Shown here piece by piece: positions 54,010 through 63,341 of a stretch of 64,000 nucleotides of DNA. The translations under genes were made by a program, and so were the position numbers. The notes below the pieces were generated by a model. It was not told where the DNA came from and did no database searches. It worked only from the letters and a program-made list of their open reading frames with translations. Positions within the stretch are counted from its first letter, which is position 1; each line of letters starts with the position of its first letter. Origin of the DNA: Flagellimonas marinaquae (GTDB lineage: Bacteria; Bacteroidota; Bacteroidia; Flavobacteriales; Flavobacteriaceae); contig NZ_RZMZ01000015.1 in assembly GCF_003992675.1 (NCBI RefSeq), forward strand, positions 62,001-126,000, in the 5' to 3' direction.

Positions 54010-55173
54010 ATGTCAAAAATACTGGTAATAGAGGACGAATCAGCAATTAGAAGGGTATTGGTCAAAATATTGGCCGAAGAAAACGATAGCTACAATGTGG
54101 TAGAGGCCGAGGATGGCCTTGCCGGTATGGAGGTTATCAAAAAGGAGGATTTTGACCTAGTGTTGTGCGATATCAAAATGCCAAAAATGGATGGGGTGGA
54201 AGTGCTTGAGGCCGCCAAAAAGATAAAACCCGAGATTCCTTTTATCATGATTTCCGGTCACGGTGATTTGGATACAGCGGTAAATACCATGAGGCTGGGG
54301 GCGTATGACTATATTTCCAAGCCACCGGATTTGAACCGTTTGCTTACCACAGTGCGCAATGCATTGGAACGAAAAGAACTTGCCGTGGAGAACAAGGTAC
54401 TCAAGAAAAAAGTCTCCAAAAATTATGAAATGATCGGCGAGAGCAAGGAAATCGAAGCCATTAAAGAAATGATAGAAAAAGTGGCCCCAACGGATGCAAG
54501 GGTGCTCATTACTGGTTCCAACGGTACTGGAAAGGAATTGGTGGCTCACTGGGTGCACCAAAAGAGCCCACGTTCATCTTCCCCGTTTGTTGAGGTCAAT
54601 TGCGCTGCCATCCCCTCGGAGTTGATAGAAAGCGAACTTTTTGGCCATGTAAAGGGTGCGTTTACTTCGGCAGTAAAAGATAGGGCCGGAAAGTTTGAAG
54701 CTGCCAATAAGGGTACCATATTCCTTGACGAGATAGGGGATATGAGTCTTTCTGCACAAGCCAAGGTACTCCGGGCATTGCAGGAGAACAAGATCAGCCG
54801 GGTCGGTTCCGATAAGGACATCAAAGTGGATGTTCGCGTACTTGCTGCCACGAATAAAGATCTAAAGAAAGAAATTGAAGATGGAAAATTCCGCGAGGAC
54901 CTCTACCACCGTTTGGCGGTCATCTTAATAAAAGTACCCTCTTTGAACGATAGAAGGGACGATATTCCGTTATTGATCGAACATTTTTCCAAAAAGATAG
55001 CTTCCGAACAAGGAACGACCCAAAAGAGCTTCTCCAAAAAGGCCATCGATTTGCTCAAAAGTTATGACTGGACAGGTAATGTTCGGGAATTGCGAAACGT
55101 GGTCGAGCGCCTCATCATTCTAGGTGATAAGGAAGTATCCGAGGAGGATGTAAAACTCTTTGCCAGCAAGTAA
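54010..55173 (+). CDS. NtrC-like sigma-54 response regulator without Fis domain
   Basis: A 387-residue response regulator. The receiver domain (1-120) has phosphoacceptor Asp54 (LVLCDIKMPKMDG) and Lys near 104. The AAA+ domain has Walker A GSNGTGKE (169-176), Walker B GTIFLDEIGDM, and the sigma-54-contacting loop reads GAFTSA (216-221) in place of GAFTGA. The protein stops at residue 387, right after the AAA+ domain, so the usual C-terminal Fis helix-turn-helix is missing. It may act without specific DNA binding. ATG 54010 is chosen; the 53926 frame overlaps the barrel gene. Confidence 0.9.
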   Translation: MSKILVIEDESAIRRVLVKILAEENDSYNVVEAEDGLAGMEVIKKEDFDLVLCDIKMPKMDGVEVLEAAKKIKPEIPFIMISGHGDLDTAVNTMRLGAYDYISKPPDLNRLLTTVRNALERKELAVENKVLKKKVSKNYEMIGESKEIEAIKEMIEKVAPTDARVLITGSNGTGKELVAHWVHQKSPRSSSPFVEVNCAAIPSELIESELFGHVKGAFTSAVKDRAGKFEAANKGTIFLDEIGDMSLSAQAKVLRALQENKISRVGSDKDIKVDVRVLAATNKDLKKEIEDGKFREDLYHRLAVILIKVPSLNDRRDDIPLLIEHFSKKIASEQGTTQKSFSKKAIDLLKSYDWTGNVRELRNVVERLIILGDKEVSEEDVKLFASK

Positions 55174-55875
55174 TCAGTTGCAATCGCCCAGTTGTTGCAG
55201 GGCCTCTTGCGTCAAGGTTTTCACTCTTTGATGGTATTCCTTTTTATGCTGGGAAAGTTCAGTGTTCAATAAAATTAAACGGGATTCCTCATAAATATTG
55301 GTGATAAATCGGTGCGCTTCGTTGCACTCCACTTCCGCCACGACCTTATCCAACGAGGATTCAAACCCAAGTAAACACTGGTGTACCTGCTTTTTTACTG
55401 TTGACCCCTGTGTCAAAAGCGAGCCATCCTGGAAATCAATAACATTCTTGGTGTTCAACACCAGCACATTGCTGCCATACTCACTGGATGTCTCCTGTGC
55501 AAAAGCATTAAGCACGTTCCCTCCGATAGTAGCCGTTTCCAAGGCTTTGTGCAAAGCGGATTTTGATTTTTTCAAATCACTGGATTTGGTCGCCGCCTTT
55601 AAATGGGATAGGGTATTTTCCAAACTTTCCAAAGCTCCTTCGCAACCGCAATCCAAAAAGTTCTCCCGGGTCTTTTCAATACCGTTGAGTGCTTTGTAGG
55701 CATGGTACTTTGCCATTGGCAAGGCGTCGGCCTTGATTGCATCTTGAATCTTACTTTTGATATATTCCAAATTGGAACTGGCGTATTGGCAGGCATTGGC
55801 CGGCTTGGTGAAGGATGTCATAAAGCATAGGCCCATAGCAAGGGCCATAAGTAGGATACTCTTTTTATTTTCCAT
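55174..55875 (-). CDS. Hypothetical exported helical protein
   Basis: A 233-residue exported protein (signal peptide ending near PANAC) with mostly helical repeats (KSKIQDAIKADALPMAKYHA, LENTLSHLKAATKSS) and four or more cysteines (CQYASS, DCGCEG, QCLLG, DCN), which suggest disulfides. No family is recognised. Its stop codon is directly adjacent to the stop of the sigma-54 regulator gene, leaving no intergenic DNA. Function unknown. Confidence 0.78.
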   Translation of the reverse strand: MENKKSILLMALAMGLCFMTSFTKPANACQYASSNLEYIKSKIQDAIKADALPMAKYHAYKALNGIEKTRENFLDCGCEGALESLENTLSHLKAATKSSDLKKSKSALHKALETATIGGNVLNAFAQETSSEYGSNVLVLNTKNVIDFQDGSLLTQGSTVKKQVHQCLLGFESSLDKVVAEVECNEAHRFITNIYEESRLILLNTELSQHKKEYHQRVKTLTQEALQQLGDCN

Positions 55876-56056
55876 AACGCTATACTGATTTGGGACGTGG
55901 CGTCATTGATTTTCATAAAGTTACATTTTCATCGTTCGGATGGACAAATAGATCGATTAAATCCCGATCTTGAGGTATAAGAGGTCAAACCATCGACCAA
56001 CTGCACTTTTTGTGTAAGGGTTGAAGGAATAATCAAAAAGGACTATATTCAAACCT

Positions 56057-56941
56057 ATGAAAGAAATCAATACAGAAGATTATCGGGTCAAGGGAGAAGT
56101 CCGATTATCGGAAATAGCTACCTATCAGGATTTTGGTGCATCCAAGGACGAACTCAAAGAACAATTAAAGGATATTAGAAAAGACCTTGGCGATTTCCAA
56201 GATACGCTTTACGCACATGCAAAATATGGGGTCCTGGTCTGTTTGCAGGGAATGGATACAGCAGGCAAAGACAGTTTGATTCGTGAGGTCTTCAAGGATT
56301 TCAACGTGAGGGGAGTGGTGGTACATAGTTTTAAGGTGCCCTCCACCAAAGAGAAGAAGCACGATTACCTTTGGCGGCATTATATAGCCCTGCCGGAAAG
56401 AGGCAAATTTGCCGTATTTAACCGAACCCATTACGAAAATGTGTTGGTCACCAAGGTTCATCCCGAATATATTATGGCAGAGAACATTCCGAAAATTGAT
56501 TCGGTGGATGATATTGATGAGGCTTTTTGGGAAAGACGCTACGAACAGATCAATGCCTTCGAAAAACACATTGCCGAGAATGGTACCATAATTTTTAAGT
56601 TTTTTCTGCATCTATCCAAAGAAGAGCAACGCCATCGGTTGTTACGGCGCATCCGTTTAAAGCAGAAAAACTGGAAATTTTCTCCAGGCGATTTGGAAGA
56701 ACGTAAACTATGGAACAAATACGTTGCCTGCTATGAAGAGGCATTGGGCAAGACTTCGAAAGAGCACGCCCCATGGTTTGTGGTTCCAGCCGATAACAAA
56801 AAGGCGGCCAGGGTCATTGTGGCAACCATTCTTATGGAAGCGTTAAAAAAGTACAAAGATATCGAGGAACCTGAGTTGGACGATGAAATAAAGGCTAATT
56901 TAGAAATCTTTAAACAGGAATTGGAAAAAGAAACTACATGA
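56057..56941 (+). CDS. ppk2: PPK2-family polyphosphate:nucleotide kinase
   Basis: Uses polyphosphate to phosphorylate nucleoside mono- or diphosphates. The 294-residue cytosolic protein shows Walker A-like CLQGMDTAGKDSLIREVF near 70, the motif FNRTHYENVLVTKVHP (Walker B-side), RYEQINAFEKH, and the lid region KEEQRHRLLRRIRLKQKNWKF. The substrate class (AMP or ADP) cannot be set by eye. It overlaps the peptidase gene by 4 bp (ATGA). Confidence 0.95.
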   Translation: MKEINTEDYRVKGEVRLSEIATYQDFGASKDELKEQLKDIRKDLGDFQDTLYAHAKYGVLVCLQGMDTAGKDSLIREVFKDFNVRGVVVHSFKVPSTKEKKHDYLWRHYIALPERGKFAVFNRTHYENVLVTKVHPEYIMAENIPKIDSVDDIDEAFWERRYEQINAFEKHIAENGTIIFKFFLHLSKEEQRHRLLRRIRLKQKNWKFSPGDLEERKLWNKYVACYEEALGKTSKEHAPWFVVPADNKKAARVIVATILMEALKKYKDIEEPELDDEIKANLEIFKQELEKETT

Positions 56942-58335
56942 GAACTGTTCTATTTTTGGCCATGTTGATGGTCAGCACCTTCTTTTTTGCCCAGACCGAG
57001 GACGAAAAACAGATTAAGGCGATTTACGATGAGGCATTGACCAATGGCAAGGCCTACGATTGGCTCAATTATCTGTCCAATCAAATTGGTGGGCGACTCT
57101 CTGGCTCCGTTCAGGCACAGCAGGCCGTTGACTATACCAAGGCGCAGTTGGACTCCTTGGGTTTGGATAAGGTATGGCTACAGCCCGTTATGGTGCCCAA
57201 ATGGGTCAGGGGCATTCCTGAGTTTGCCTATTTTGAAACCAAACCGGGACTAACGACCAATGTGCCGATTTGTGCGCTAGGGGGTTCGGTGGCTACCCCA
57301 GATGGTGGCCTTAAGGCCAACGTAGTGGAGGTGAAGGGTATTGAAGACCTCGAAAAATTGGGTAGAAATGAAATTGAAGGTAAGATTGTTTTTTATAACA
57401 GGCCTATGGACCCTACGCTCATTAATACTTTTGCCTCCTATTCCGGATGTGTGGACCAACGCTATTCTGGTGCGGCGGAGGCTGCTAAATATGGGGCCGT
57501 TGGAGTTATAGTCCGGTCCATGAACCTTCGGTTGGACGATTATCCGCATACAGGTTCCATGGGTTATGGTGACACTCCTGTTAATCAACGAATTCCTGCC
57601 GCGGCCATTAGTACCAACGGGGCCGAACTGTTGAGTACAACTTTAAAACTGAACCCCAACGCTAAGTTTTACTTCAAACAAAACTGTAAGCAACTGGAAG
57701 ATGTGCAATCGTACAATGTGATTGGACAGATTACGGGAAGTACATATCCTGAAGAAATCATGGTGGTAGGAGGGCATTTGGACTCTTGGGATTTGGGAGA
57801 TGGGTCCCATGATGACGGAGCTGGATGTGTGCAGAGCATGGATGTCCTTCGTCTTTTGAAGGAGACTGGGTACCGTCCCAAGCGAACCTTGCGTGTGGTA
57901 CTTTTTATGAACGAGGAGAACGGATTGCGCGGCGGAAACAAATATGCCGAGGTAGCACGTAGCAAAAATGAAAGGCACATCTTTGCCTTGGAAAGTGATT
58001 CTGGCGGATTCACGCCCAGAGGCTTTTCAATTGATGCCACTCCCGAAAATGTACAACAGATTCAGGGTTGGAAGGAGTTGTTCGAACCGTATCTGATACA
58101 TTTATTTTACGAAGGGGGAAGTGGAGCCGATATTGGACCACTAAAAGATGAGGGGATTGTTTTGGCAGGATTGCGTCCGGATTCCCAACGGTACTTTGAC
58201 CATCATCATGCCGAAAACGACACCTTTGAGCACGTGAACAAGCGGGAACTGGAATTGGGAGCGGCCACTATGGCCAGTTTGGTGTACCTTATCGATAAGT
58301 ACGGAACCATACCAACCAAAAAGATAAAAGGATAA
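56938..58335 (+). CDS. Exported M28 family peptidase
   Basis: A 465-residue exported zinc peptidase (signal peptide ending near FFFAQ). It has a PA-like insert in the N-terminal half and the M28 zinc motif GGHLDSWDLGDGSHDDGAGC near residue 280. MNEENGLRGG (catalytic Glu) and ESDSGG follow, with a final zinc His in RYFDHHHAENDT. It probably cleaves short peptides as an aminopeptidase or carboxypeptidase. It is coupled to ppk2 by a 4-bp overlap; no metabolic link is obvious. Confidence 0.94.
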   Translation: MRTVLFLAMLMVSTFFFAQTEDEKQIKAIYDEALTNGKAYDWLNYLSNQIGGRLSGSVQAQQAVDYTKAQLDSLGLDKVWLQPVMVPKWVRGIPEFAYFETKPGLTTNVPICALGGSVATPDGGLKANVVEVKGIEDLEKLGRNEIEGKIVFYNRPMDPTLINTFASYSGCVDQRYSGAAEAAKYGAVGVIVRSMNLRLDDYPHTGSMGYGDTPVNQRIPAAAISTNGAELLSTTLKLNPNAKFYFKQNCKQLEDVQSYNVIGQITGSTYPEEIMVVGGHLDSWDLGDGSHDDGAGCVQSMDVLRLLKETGYRPKRTLRVVLFMNEENGLRGGNKYAEVARSKNERHIFALESDSGGFTPRGFSIDATPENVQQIQGWKELFEPYLIHLFYEGGSGADIGPLKDEGIVLAGLRPDSQRYFDHHHAENDTFEHVNKRELELGAATMASLVYLIDKYGTIPTKKIKG

Positions 58336-58360
58336 ACAGGGTAGATTTCGAACAAAAATT

Positions 58361-58412
58361 CGTCAGTTCGAGTTGGTTTTCGCAAAAAGTGTAGAAAACG
58401 AGTATCGAGAAC
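58361..58412. repeat. REP-like interrupted palindrome
   Basis: A 52-bp segment after the M28 gene contains GTTTTC (58376-58381) and GAAAAC (58394-58399) as an inverted repeat, with GTTC and GAAC near its outer ends and the flanking CAGTTCGAGT/TATCGAGAAC. Similar segments are known to be dispersed between genes in Flavobacteriaceae; that copies occur here is a guess. It could also weakly terminate the M28 transcript. Confidence 0.4.
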
Positions 58413-58428
58413 GGTTCTTCTTGGAGTT

Positions 58429-58992
58429 TTAGGCCTTGTTGGCTTTTCTCATACGCTTGGGACCATACCATAGCCAAAACCCAGTGATCGTGAAGATCAA
58501 TAGGGAAACTCCCATGACTGAGGTGTAAATCAGTTTAAAATATCCCTCCAAACCTAGATAGTCATCTACCAACGACCCGTCATGAATGTTTTCTAGAAAG
58601 TCGGACCTTCGTTTGCCGATGGAAAGCACATTACCTGTGGCTCCGTCCAATTGTACTTCATAAAAAGAGTCCACAAAAACAAACTTTACCGATCCCTTTT
58701 CCTTGCGCATGTCGATTCGGTCTATTTCCAAGGAAAGGTCTGGTGAAACCTCACTGTGCAAGGTGGTACAGGCAATGGTGTGTAAACTATCAACGGGCAA
58801 CCATTGCTTAAGGTCGGCTGTAGTTCCCTTTTGTGTTTTGGGAAGGATATATCCATTGGAGTTTTTTTTCCAGCCCAAAAAAAGACCTGAAATCGAAATG
58901 AAAAAGAAAAAAATGAATAGTAGAGCCCCTGTGGTTCGATGTACTTTTCTAAATATGCGTAATACTTTGGCTTGCTTCTTCCGTTTGCCCAT
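58429..58992 (-). CDS. PepSY domain membrane protein
   Basis: A 187-residue membrane protein of the PepSY-associated TM type. It has an N-terminal helix (HRTTGALLFIFFFFISISGL) with a nearby RKVH motif, a periplasmic PepSY-like domain, and a C-terminal helix (LIYTSVMGVSLLIFTITGFW) followed by basic residues. Such proteins often act in iron-reductase or peptidase-inhibition settings. No iron gene is adjacent. It is on the strand opposite to the M28 gene and convergent with it. Confidence 0.88.
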   Translation of the reverse strand: MGKRKKQAKVLRIFRKVHRTTGALLFIFFFFISISGLFLGWKKNSNGYILPKTQKGTTADLKQWLPVDSLHTIACTTLHSEVSPDLSLEIDRIDMRKEKGSVKFVFVDSFYEVQLDGATGNVLSIGKRRSDFLENIHDGSLVDDYLGLEGYFKLIYTSVMGVSLLIFTITGFWLWYGPKRMRKANKA

Positions 58993-59134
58993 TCTTGCCC
59001 GTTAAAAACCCTAAATATCCATAAATTTTATGGAACGCAAATAGGGGGATTTATCCAAATTGAGGTGGACACTAGGTATTTAACAAAAATTTTAGAAAAC
59101 GCGTGGTTGTATACGATTCAGAGGTAGCGATATC

Positions 59135-59422
59135 CTAACTTCCGGCGAAGGGAGTTCCAAATACACCTATGGCTAATTCTGCCCAGACCAATAAAAAAAC
59201 AGCAACAAAAACTGCGATGGCCAAAACTCGTTTAGGTAATGCTTTGACTTTTCTGAGGGCCAAATCAATGGAAAGGCCCAAAGCCAACAACAATCCGCCT
59301 GCCACTATAAAATCGAACAAAGACCATTGCACTTCCGGTGAAAACTGCATGGCGGTAAAGGGTAGGGCGAGCAATGCCAAAATGGATAATAGGATGATAG
59401 TTTGTCTTTTGCTTATGGTCAT
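59135..59422 (-). CDS. Small membrane protein, 95 residues
   Basis: A 95-residue protein with three membrane segments (IILLSILALLALPFTAMQF, FDFIVAGGLLLALGLSI, VLAIAVFVAVFLLVWAELAIG) and short basic loops. No recognised family or motif. It lies just inside the core region, 67 bp from the island. A start near 59422 fits the helix at residue 9. The gene is likely real. Confidence 0.75.
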   Translation of the reverse strand: MTISKRQTIILLSILALLALPFTAMQFSPEVQWSLFDFIVAGGLLLALGLSIDLALRKVKALPKRVLAIAVFVAVFLLVWAELAIGVFGTPFAGS

Positions 59423-59489
59423 GGCGATAATTTTTGTGAAATTAAAGATAAAGTTTCATTGTAGAAAAATTTGATTTTAAATAAAAAAT

Positions 59490-62129
59490 TCACATTCCAC
59501 CAATCAATTCTTTTGCTTTGTCCAACGTATAAGCTCCGTCCACTTCTTTTTTGTCAAAAATCATAAAATAGGCAAAGTCATTTCCTGCTTGCTTTTCCCA
59601 TTCGTTTCCAAGTCGGCATTTTGCTGCACTATCTGCATTGTCCAAATGGTCACCTTTCGTTTCTACTAAAATTGTCTTGCCCGATTTTGTCCGCATAATA
59701 AAATCAGGGTAGTGGTTGGCTTTAAATCCATTAATGTAAAATCCTTTTCCACGTTCTAAATTCCTATGCCAAAACTCAATGTTTGAAGATGTTCCGAGTT
59801 CCATTGCTACTCGTTCTTCAAAGTTGTTCATTGAGCCTTCTTTTTCGTAAAGTGAGTTACCAATCGAAGAACCCGTATTTCCTGGAACAATCTCCTTACT
59901 TAAATTCCAATTTCCTTTGACGTTTATACGTTTCGACTTGATTAAATCCATAAATCGACCTTCGGCATATGAATCTGATAATTTTCTAATGTGAACCTTG
60001 ATTTTGTCAGTGTAGCTCCATTTACGCACCAAAACATCTCTTAATTGCTCAGTACTCATACTGTTTAGAATACGACCAATGTAGACTTTGATTTCTTGGT
60101 CTGGAATAGGGTACATGTTTCCGATAATCTGCATCATTTGATGTGTGATGTCGGTTATCTGGTTTTCTTTTGGTTTTGCCAAAATGTATTCCGCAATTGG
60201 GTCTTTTACCAAGTTGTCTTCAATTTTTGTAAATGATGGCCTGTACTCGTTTTTCTTGGCTTCTTCCAAATCAATTTTATACAAATCAGAAGAGATTTGG
60301 TCAAAGTCAATTTTGATGTCTTCATCTGACAGCTTGAAGCCTTTGAGCAAAGATTCACGGTTAAGTAATTCTTCGTCCGTTCCAAAAATGTCGCTTGCCG
60401 TTACCTTGATAAAGAATTGTGGAAACTCGATTTTATCTATAAACTCCTTGTAGGCTTCTTTAACCTTGTAGCGTTTTACTATATCACCCATTTCTTGAAA
60501 AATATTTTCGTCAACAGGCTGTCGTTCCTGTTCTTTTATTTGTTCTTCTAACTGTCGGTTTTGTTCTTCCGCAATGGCTTCAATTTCATCAATTACCGTT
60601 GTTGTTTCAGGTTCTTCTTCATCTGCATTTGGGTCAAACGTTACTCGATTGGTGTCGATGTTTTCATCTTCTTCTTGTTGCGTTTGTTGTTCAGGGAAAA
60701 GAAACGATTCAACAGGGTCAGCCGTAACTGTTTTCTTTTCTTCTTCGGTCATTTTATCGACTTTGCGATAATCTTTTTCGCTGAATCCTGATTCTTGCAA
60801 GCCTTTGACAATGCTTTGTAAAGTCTCGTTGAATTTGACAGATGCCGTTAAAACATACGAAAGGTTTAATTGAAATGATTTGTGCCTTTGCACATAAGGC
60901 TGGCGCAATACACGACCTAAAATTTGCTCCACATCTACTGCACTAGATTTGTCGGCTAATGAAGCTAAGATGTAAGCAAATGGACAGTCCCAACCTTCTT
61001 TCAAGGCGTTGATGGTTATAATGTAGCGGACTTCACATTCCTTGCTCATCAAGTCAATGCCTTTCAATTCGTCAATGTTGGCAGTCTTGATTTTGATTTG
61101 ATTCTCGGGAATCCCCAAACTCAACAACTGTTCTTTCAACTTCTCGAAAGTTGTATTGTCGTTATTGGTTTTGGGTTGAGCCTGAAACAGCACAATGGGT
61201 CTGATGTATTTACCCCCTTCGGCTTCTTGCTTTTTGGCGAGGTTCTCCAGCTTGCGTTGCAAGTGCAAAGCGTTATTTATGACTTCCGTTTTATCGTGGT
61301 TGTTGTAAACGATTACAGGAAGTTTTACCATGTGTTCTTTTTTCAATTCTATAGCAGGAACAAGACTTACTATATTGCTATTTTCTTTTGGTGTAGCCGT
61401 TAAATCGAGAATGAAAGATGGATTCAGGTTCTTGAGCATATCCACACTCAAATCACTTTCTGCATTGTGGCTTTCGTCCACGACTAAGACAGGGTTGAGA
61501 TAACGTAATACATTAATTAATGCCGTGTCGTCAACACCGTCCAAAATATGTTCACTGTTTTTGAATTGTGATACAAATGCTTCTAACTGACCATTTTCTT
61601 GATAAACCTTTCTGTCGTCCTTGTTTCTTGCTCTTAAACTGGCAAAGCTCATTACGAAAATACTCAACTGGTCTTTTACCACCGTTGGGTTGAAGTTTGA
61701 GCCTTGCAATAAATCTTCTTTTTGATAGACTTCTACTCGGTGATTGAAAAGTATATTGAGTTTTTGTCTGTACGGATGCTCTGGATTGGAAAGTGCATCA
61801 ACAGTCTGTTGCAAAAGGTTACTCCAAGGCACAAGCCAAATCACGGCTTTTGGTTTACTGGAATCATAAGCCTGAAAAATGGAATGCAAAGCATTTACGG
61901 CAATAAAGGTTTTACCACCTGCCGTTGGCACTTTCACGCACACATGTGCCGCATTTGGGATGTTGTTTTTGTAGGGCTGCATTCCTGTGCCATCCAATGG
62001 ATTGTATGGACCTATTTTATCTTCCCAATACTGGTTGAAGGCTTTGCCTAAATCTTTTTGCTCTTGAACGTAGGTCAAGTATTCTTCAAGATTTTCAATT
62101 ACTTTCTGTTGGTAGCTCTTTAATTCCAT
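59490..62129 (-). CDS. Type III restriction Res-like helicase/nuclease
   Basis: A 879-residue DEAD/DEAH-box protein. Walker A VPTAGGKT (residues 68-74), motif II VDESHNA, the LDLTATP segment and a C-terminal helicase motif QILGRVLRQP are present. Near the C-terminus HYPDFI ... ILVETKGD (about 806-826) looks like a PD-(D/E)xK nuclease, as in the Res subunit of type III restriction enzymes. The modification (Mod) subunit is not in the window. It ends the minus-strand run of rhuM, fic and res. The strand use and A/T-rich codons differ from the core genes. Confidence 0.88.
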   Translation of the reverse strand: MELKSYQQKVIENLEEYLTYVQEQKDLGKAFNQYWEDKIGPYNPLDGTGMQPYKNNIPNAAHVCVKVPTAGGKTFIAVNALHSIFQAYDSSKPKAVIWLVPWSNLLQQTVDALSNPEHPYRQKLNILFNHRVEVYQKEDLLQGSNFNPTVVKDQLSIFVMSFASLRARNKDDRKVYQENGQLEAFVSQFKNSEHILDGVDDTALINVLRYLNPVLVVDESHNAESDLSVDMLKNLNPSFILDLTATPKENSNIVSLVPAIELKKEHMVKLPVIVYNNHDKTEVINNALHLQRKLENLAKKQEAEGGKYIRPIVLFQAQPKTNNDNTTFEKLKEQLLSLGIPENQIKIKTANIDELKGIDLMSKECEVRYIITINALKEGWDCPFAYILASLADKSSAVDVEQILGRVLRQPYVQRHKSFQLNLSYVLTASVKFNETLQSIVKGLQESGFSEKDYRKVDKMTEEEKKTVTADPVESFLFPEQQTQQEEDENIDTNRVTFDPNADEEEPETTTVIDEIEAIAEEQNRQLEEQIKEQERQPVDENIFQEMGDIVKRYKVKEAYKEFIDKIEFPQFFIKVTASDIFGTDEELLNRESLLKGFKLSDEDIKIDFDQISSDLYKIDLEEAKKNEYRPSFTKIEDNLVKDPIAEYILAKPKENQITDITHQMMQIIGNMYPIPDQEIKVYIGRILNSMSTEQLRDVLVRKWSYTDKIKVHIRKLSDSYAEGRFMDLIKSKRINVKGNWNLSKEIVPGNTGSSIGNSLYEKEGSMNNFEERVAMELGTSSNIEFWHRNLERGKGFYINGFKANHYPDFIMRTKSGKTILVETKGDHLDNADSAAKCRLGNEWEKQAGNDFAYFMIFDKKEVDGAYTLDKAKELIGGM

Positions 62130-62147
62130 ATTTCTAAAATTTTAACG

Positions 62148-62257
62148 TGCACAACATTTGTTATTTTCTTGTGCAGTCCCTAATTCTATGCACAACAAAA
62201 CCATATTTCTTGTGTATACTTTATTTCTATGCACAACAAAACACCATTTCTTGTGCA
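62148..62257. repeat. Three palindromes TGCACAA-N14-TTGTGCA, 41-bp period
   Basis: Units at 62148-62175, 62189-62216 and 62230-62257, each 28 bp with a constant 14-base centre. Units 1 and 3 have perfect arms; unit 2 has TTGTGTA for the right arm. Starts are exactly 41 bp apart, and the 13-bp spacers are partly alike (TACTTTATTTCTA, TACTTTGTTTCAA). They lie between fic and res, upstream of res on the minus strand, so they are probably an operator array. Confidence 0.8.
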
Positions 62258-62273
62258 TACTTTGTTTCAACCA

Positions 62274-63338
62274 TCATCTTTCTTTTAAAATTTTAAGCAA
62301 GGGTTCATTCAAGTAATAATTTCTATTTCCCACTTTCACTTTGGTAAGCAATCCTGCTTCTGCAAGGGTGTTTAAGTAGCTTGAGGCAGTGTTTCTATGA
62401 ATTTTCAATTCACGTTCCAAAAAACTGTTTTTGGTGTAAGGGTGCTTAAAAAGAATATTGATTAAATCGTGGCTGTAAAAACTGAAATTGCTGCGAATTT
62501 CCTTTTTGTAGTCATCCATAAGCACTTTTATCTTGTTAACTACTAAAATGGTTTCTTTGGCAGTCAATTCAACACCTTTTAGCATCCACACAATCCATTC
62601 TTCCCAACTACCTTTGGTACGTACTTCCTGCAAAAGGCGGTAATAATCGCTTTTGTTTTTTATAATGTAACTACTTAAGTAAAGTACAGGAATATCCAAC
62701 AAACCTTGCTGAACCAAATACAAGATATTCAGCAAACGACCTGTTCTGCCATTGCCGTCTAAATAAGGGTGAATGCTTTCAAACTGAAAATGGATGATAG
62801 GCATTTTTATCAAAACATCTATATCGTGAAATTCTGGTACGTTGATGTAACGCTCCAAATTATCAAGCAACGTTTTTATATCGCCATAGTGCTGTGGCGG
62901 TGTATAAACTACTTCCTGCGTTTTAGGATTTTTTAAAACCGTACCTGGAATCTTACGGATGGGGTGATTGGGTGAAATAATATGTTGAATTCCGGAAATA
63001 TCGTTAATGGTCAGCAAACCTTTAGTGCGAACAATTTCCAACCCCAATTTTATGGCATTGGAATAATTGAGGGCTTCTTTTGCCGTAACCGAAGCCACCG
63101 TTTCATCAATGCTGGCTTGGTACATTTCATCATCCGTAGTGACAATATTCTCGATTTCGTTACTGTCTTTTGCTTCTTGCAGCGTAAGCGTATCGAGTAG
63201 AATTTGAGAATTTGGAATTTTAGAAACTTCACCTTTAAGTTGCCCCAAAGCCCGAGATGCTTTGTTTAGTTGCTTTAAAATAGCTACAGACTCACAATCT
63301 ACGCTTGGTGGCAGGTTTTGTATTTTGATTTCTTCCAT
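62274..63338 (-). CDS. fic: Fic domain protein with C-terminal winged helix
   Basis: A 354-residue Fic protein that probably AMPylates a target. The Fic motif HPYLDGNGRTGR is at 190-201. An N-terminal inhibitory motif S-x-x-x-E-N is seen at 59-64 (SNEIEN), so it is likely a self-inhibited class II enzyme. Residues about 305-350 look like a winged helix (RELKIHRNTASSYLNTLAEAG form). The res gene and the palindrome array lie just downstream, which the winged helix could bind. It starts 3 bp after the end of the old rhuM reading frame. Confidence 0.92.
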   Translation of the reverse strand: MEEIKIQNLPPSVDCESVAILKQLNKASRALGQLKGEVSKIPNSQILLDTLTLQEAKDSNEIENIVTTDDEMYQASIDETVASVTAKEALNYSNAIKLGLEIVRTKGLLTINDISGIQHIISPNHPIRKIPGTVLKNPKTQEVVYTPPQHYGDIKTLLDNLERYINVPEFHDIDVLIKMPIIHFQFESIHPYLDGNGRTGRLLNILYLVQQGLLDIPVLYLSSYIIKNKSDYYRLLQEVRTKGSWEEWIVWMLKGVELTAKETILVVNKIKVLMDDYKKEIRSNFSFYSHDLINILFKHPYTKNSFLERELKIHRNTASSYLNTLAEAGLLTKVKVGNRNYYLNEPLLKILKER

Positions 63339-63341
63339 AAC

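Noticed and set aside
62148..62257. CRISPR-like array
   Set aside because: Only three units; the spacers are 13 bp, too short, and similar to one another. The fixed palindrome suits an operator better.
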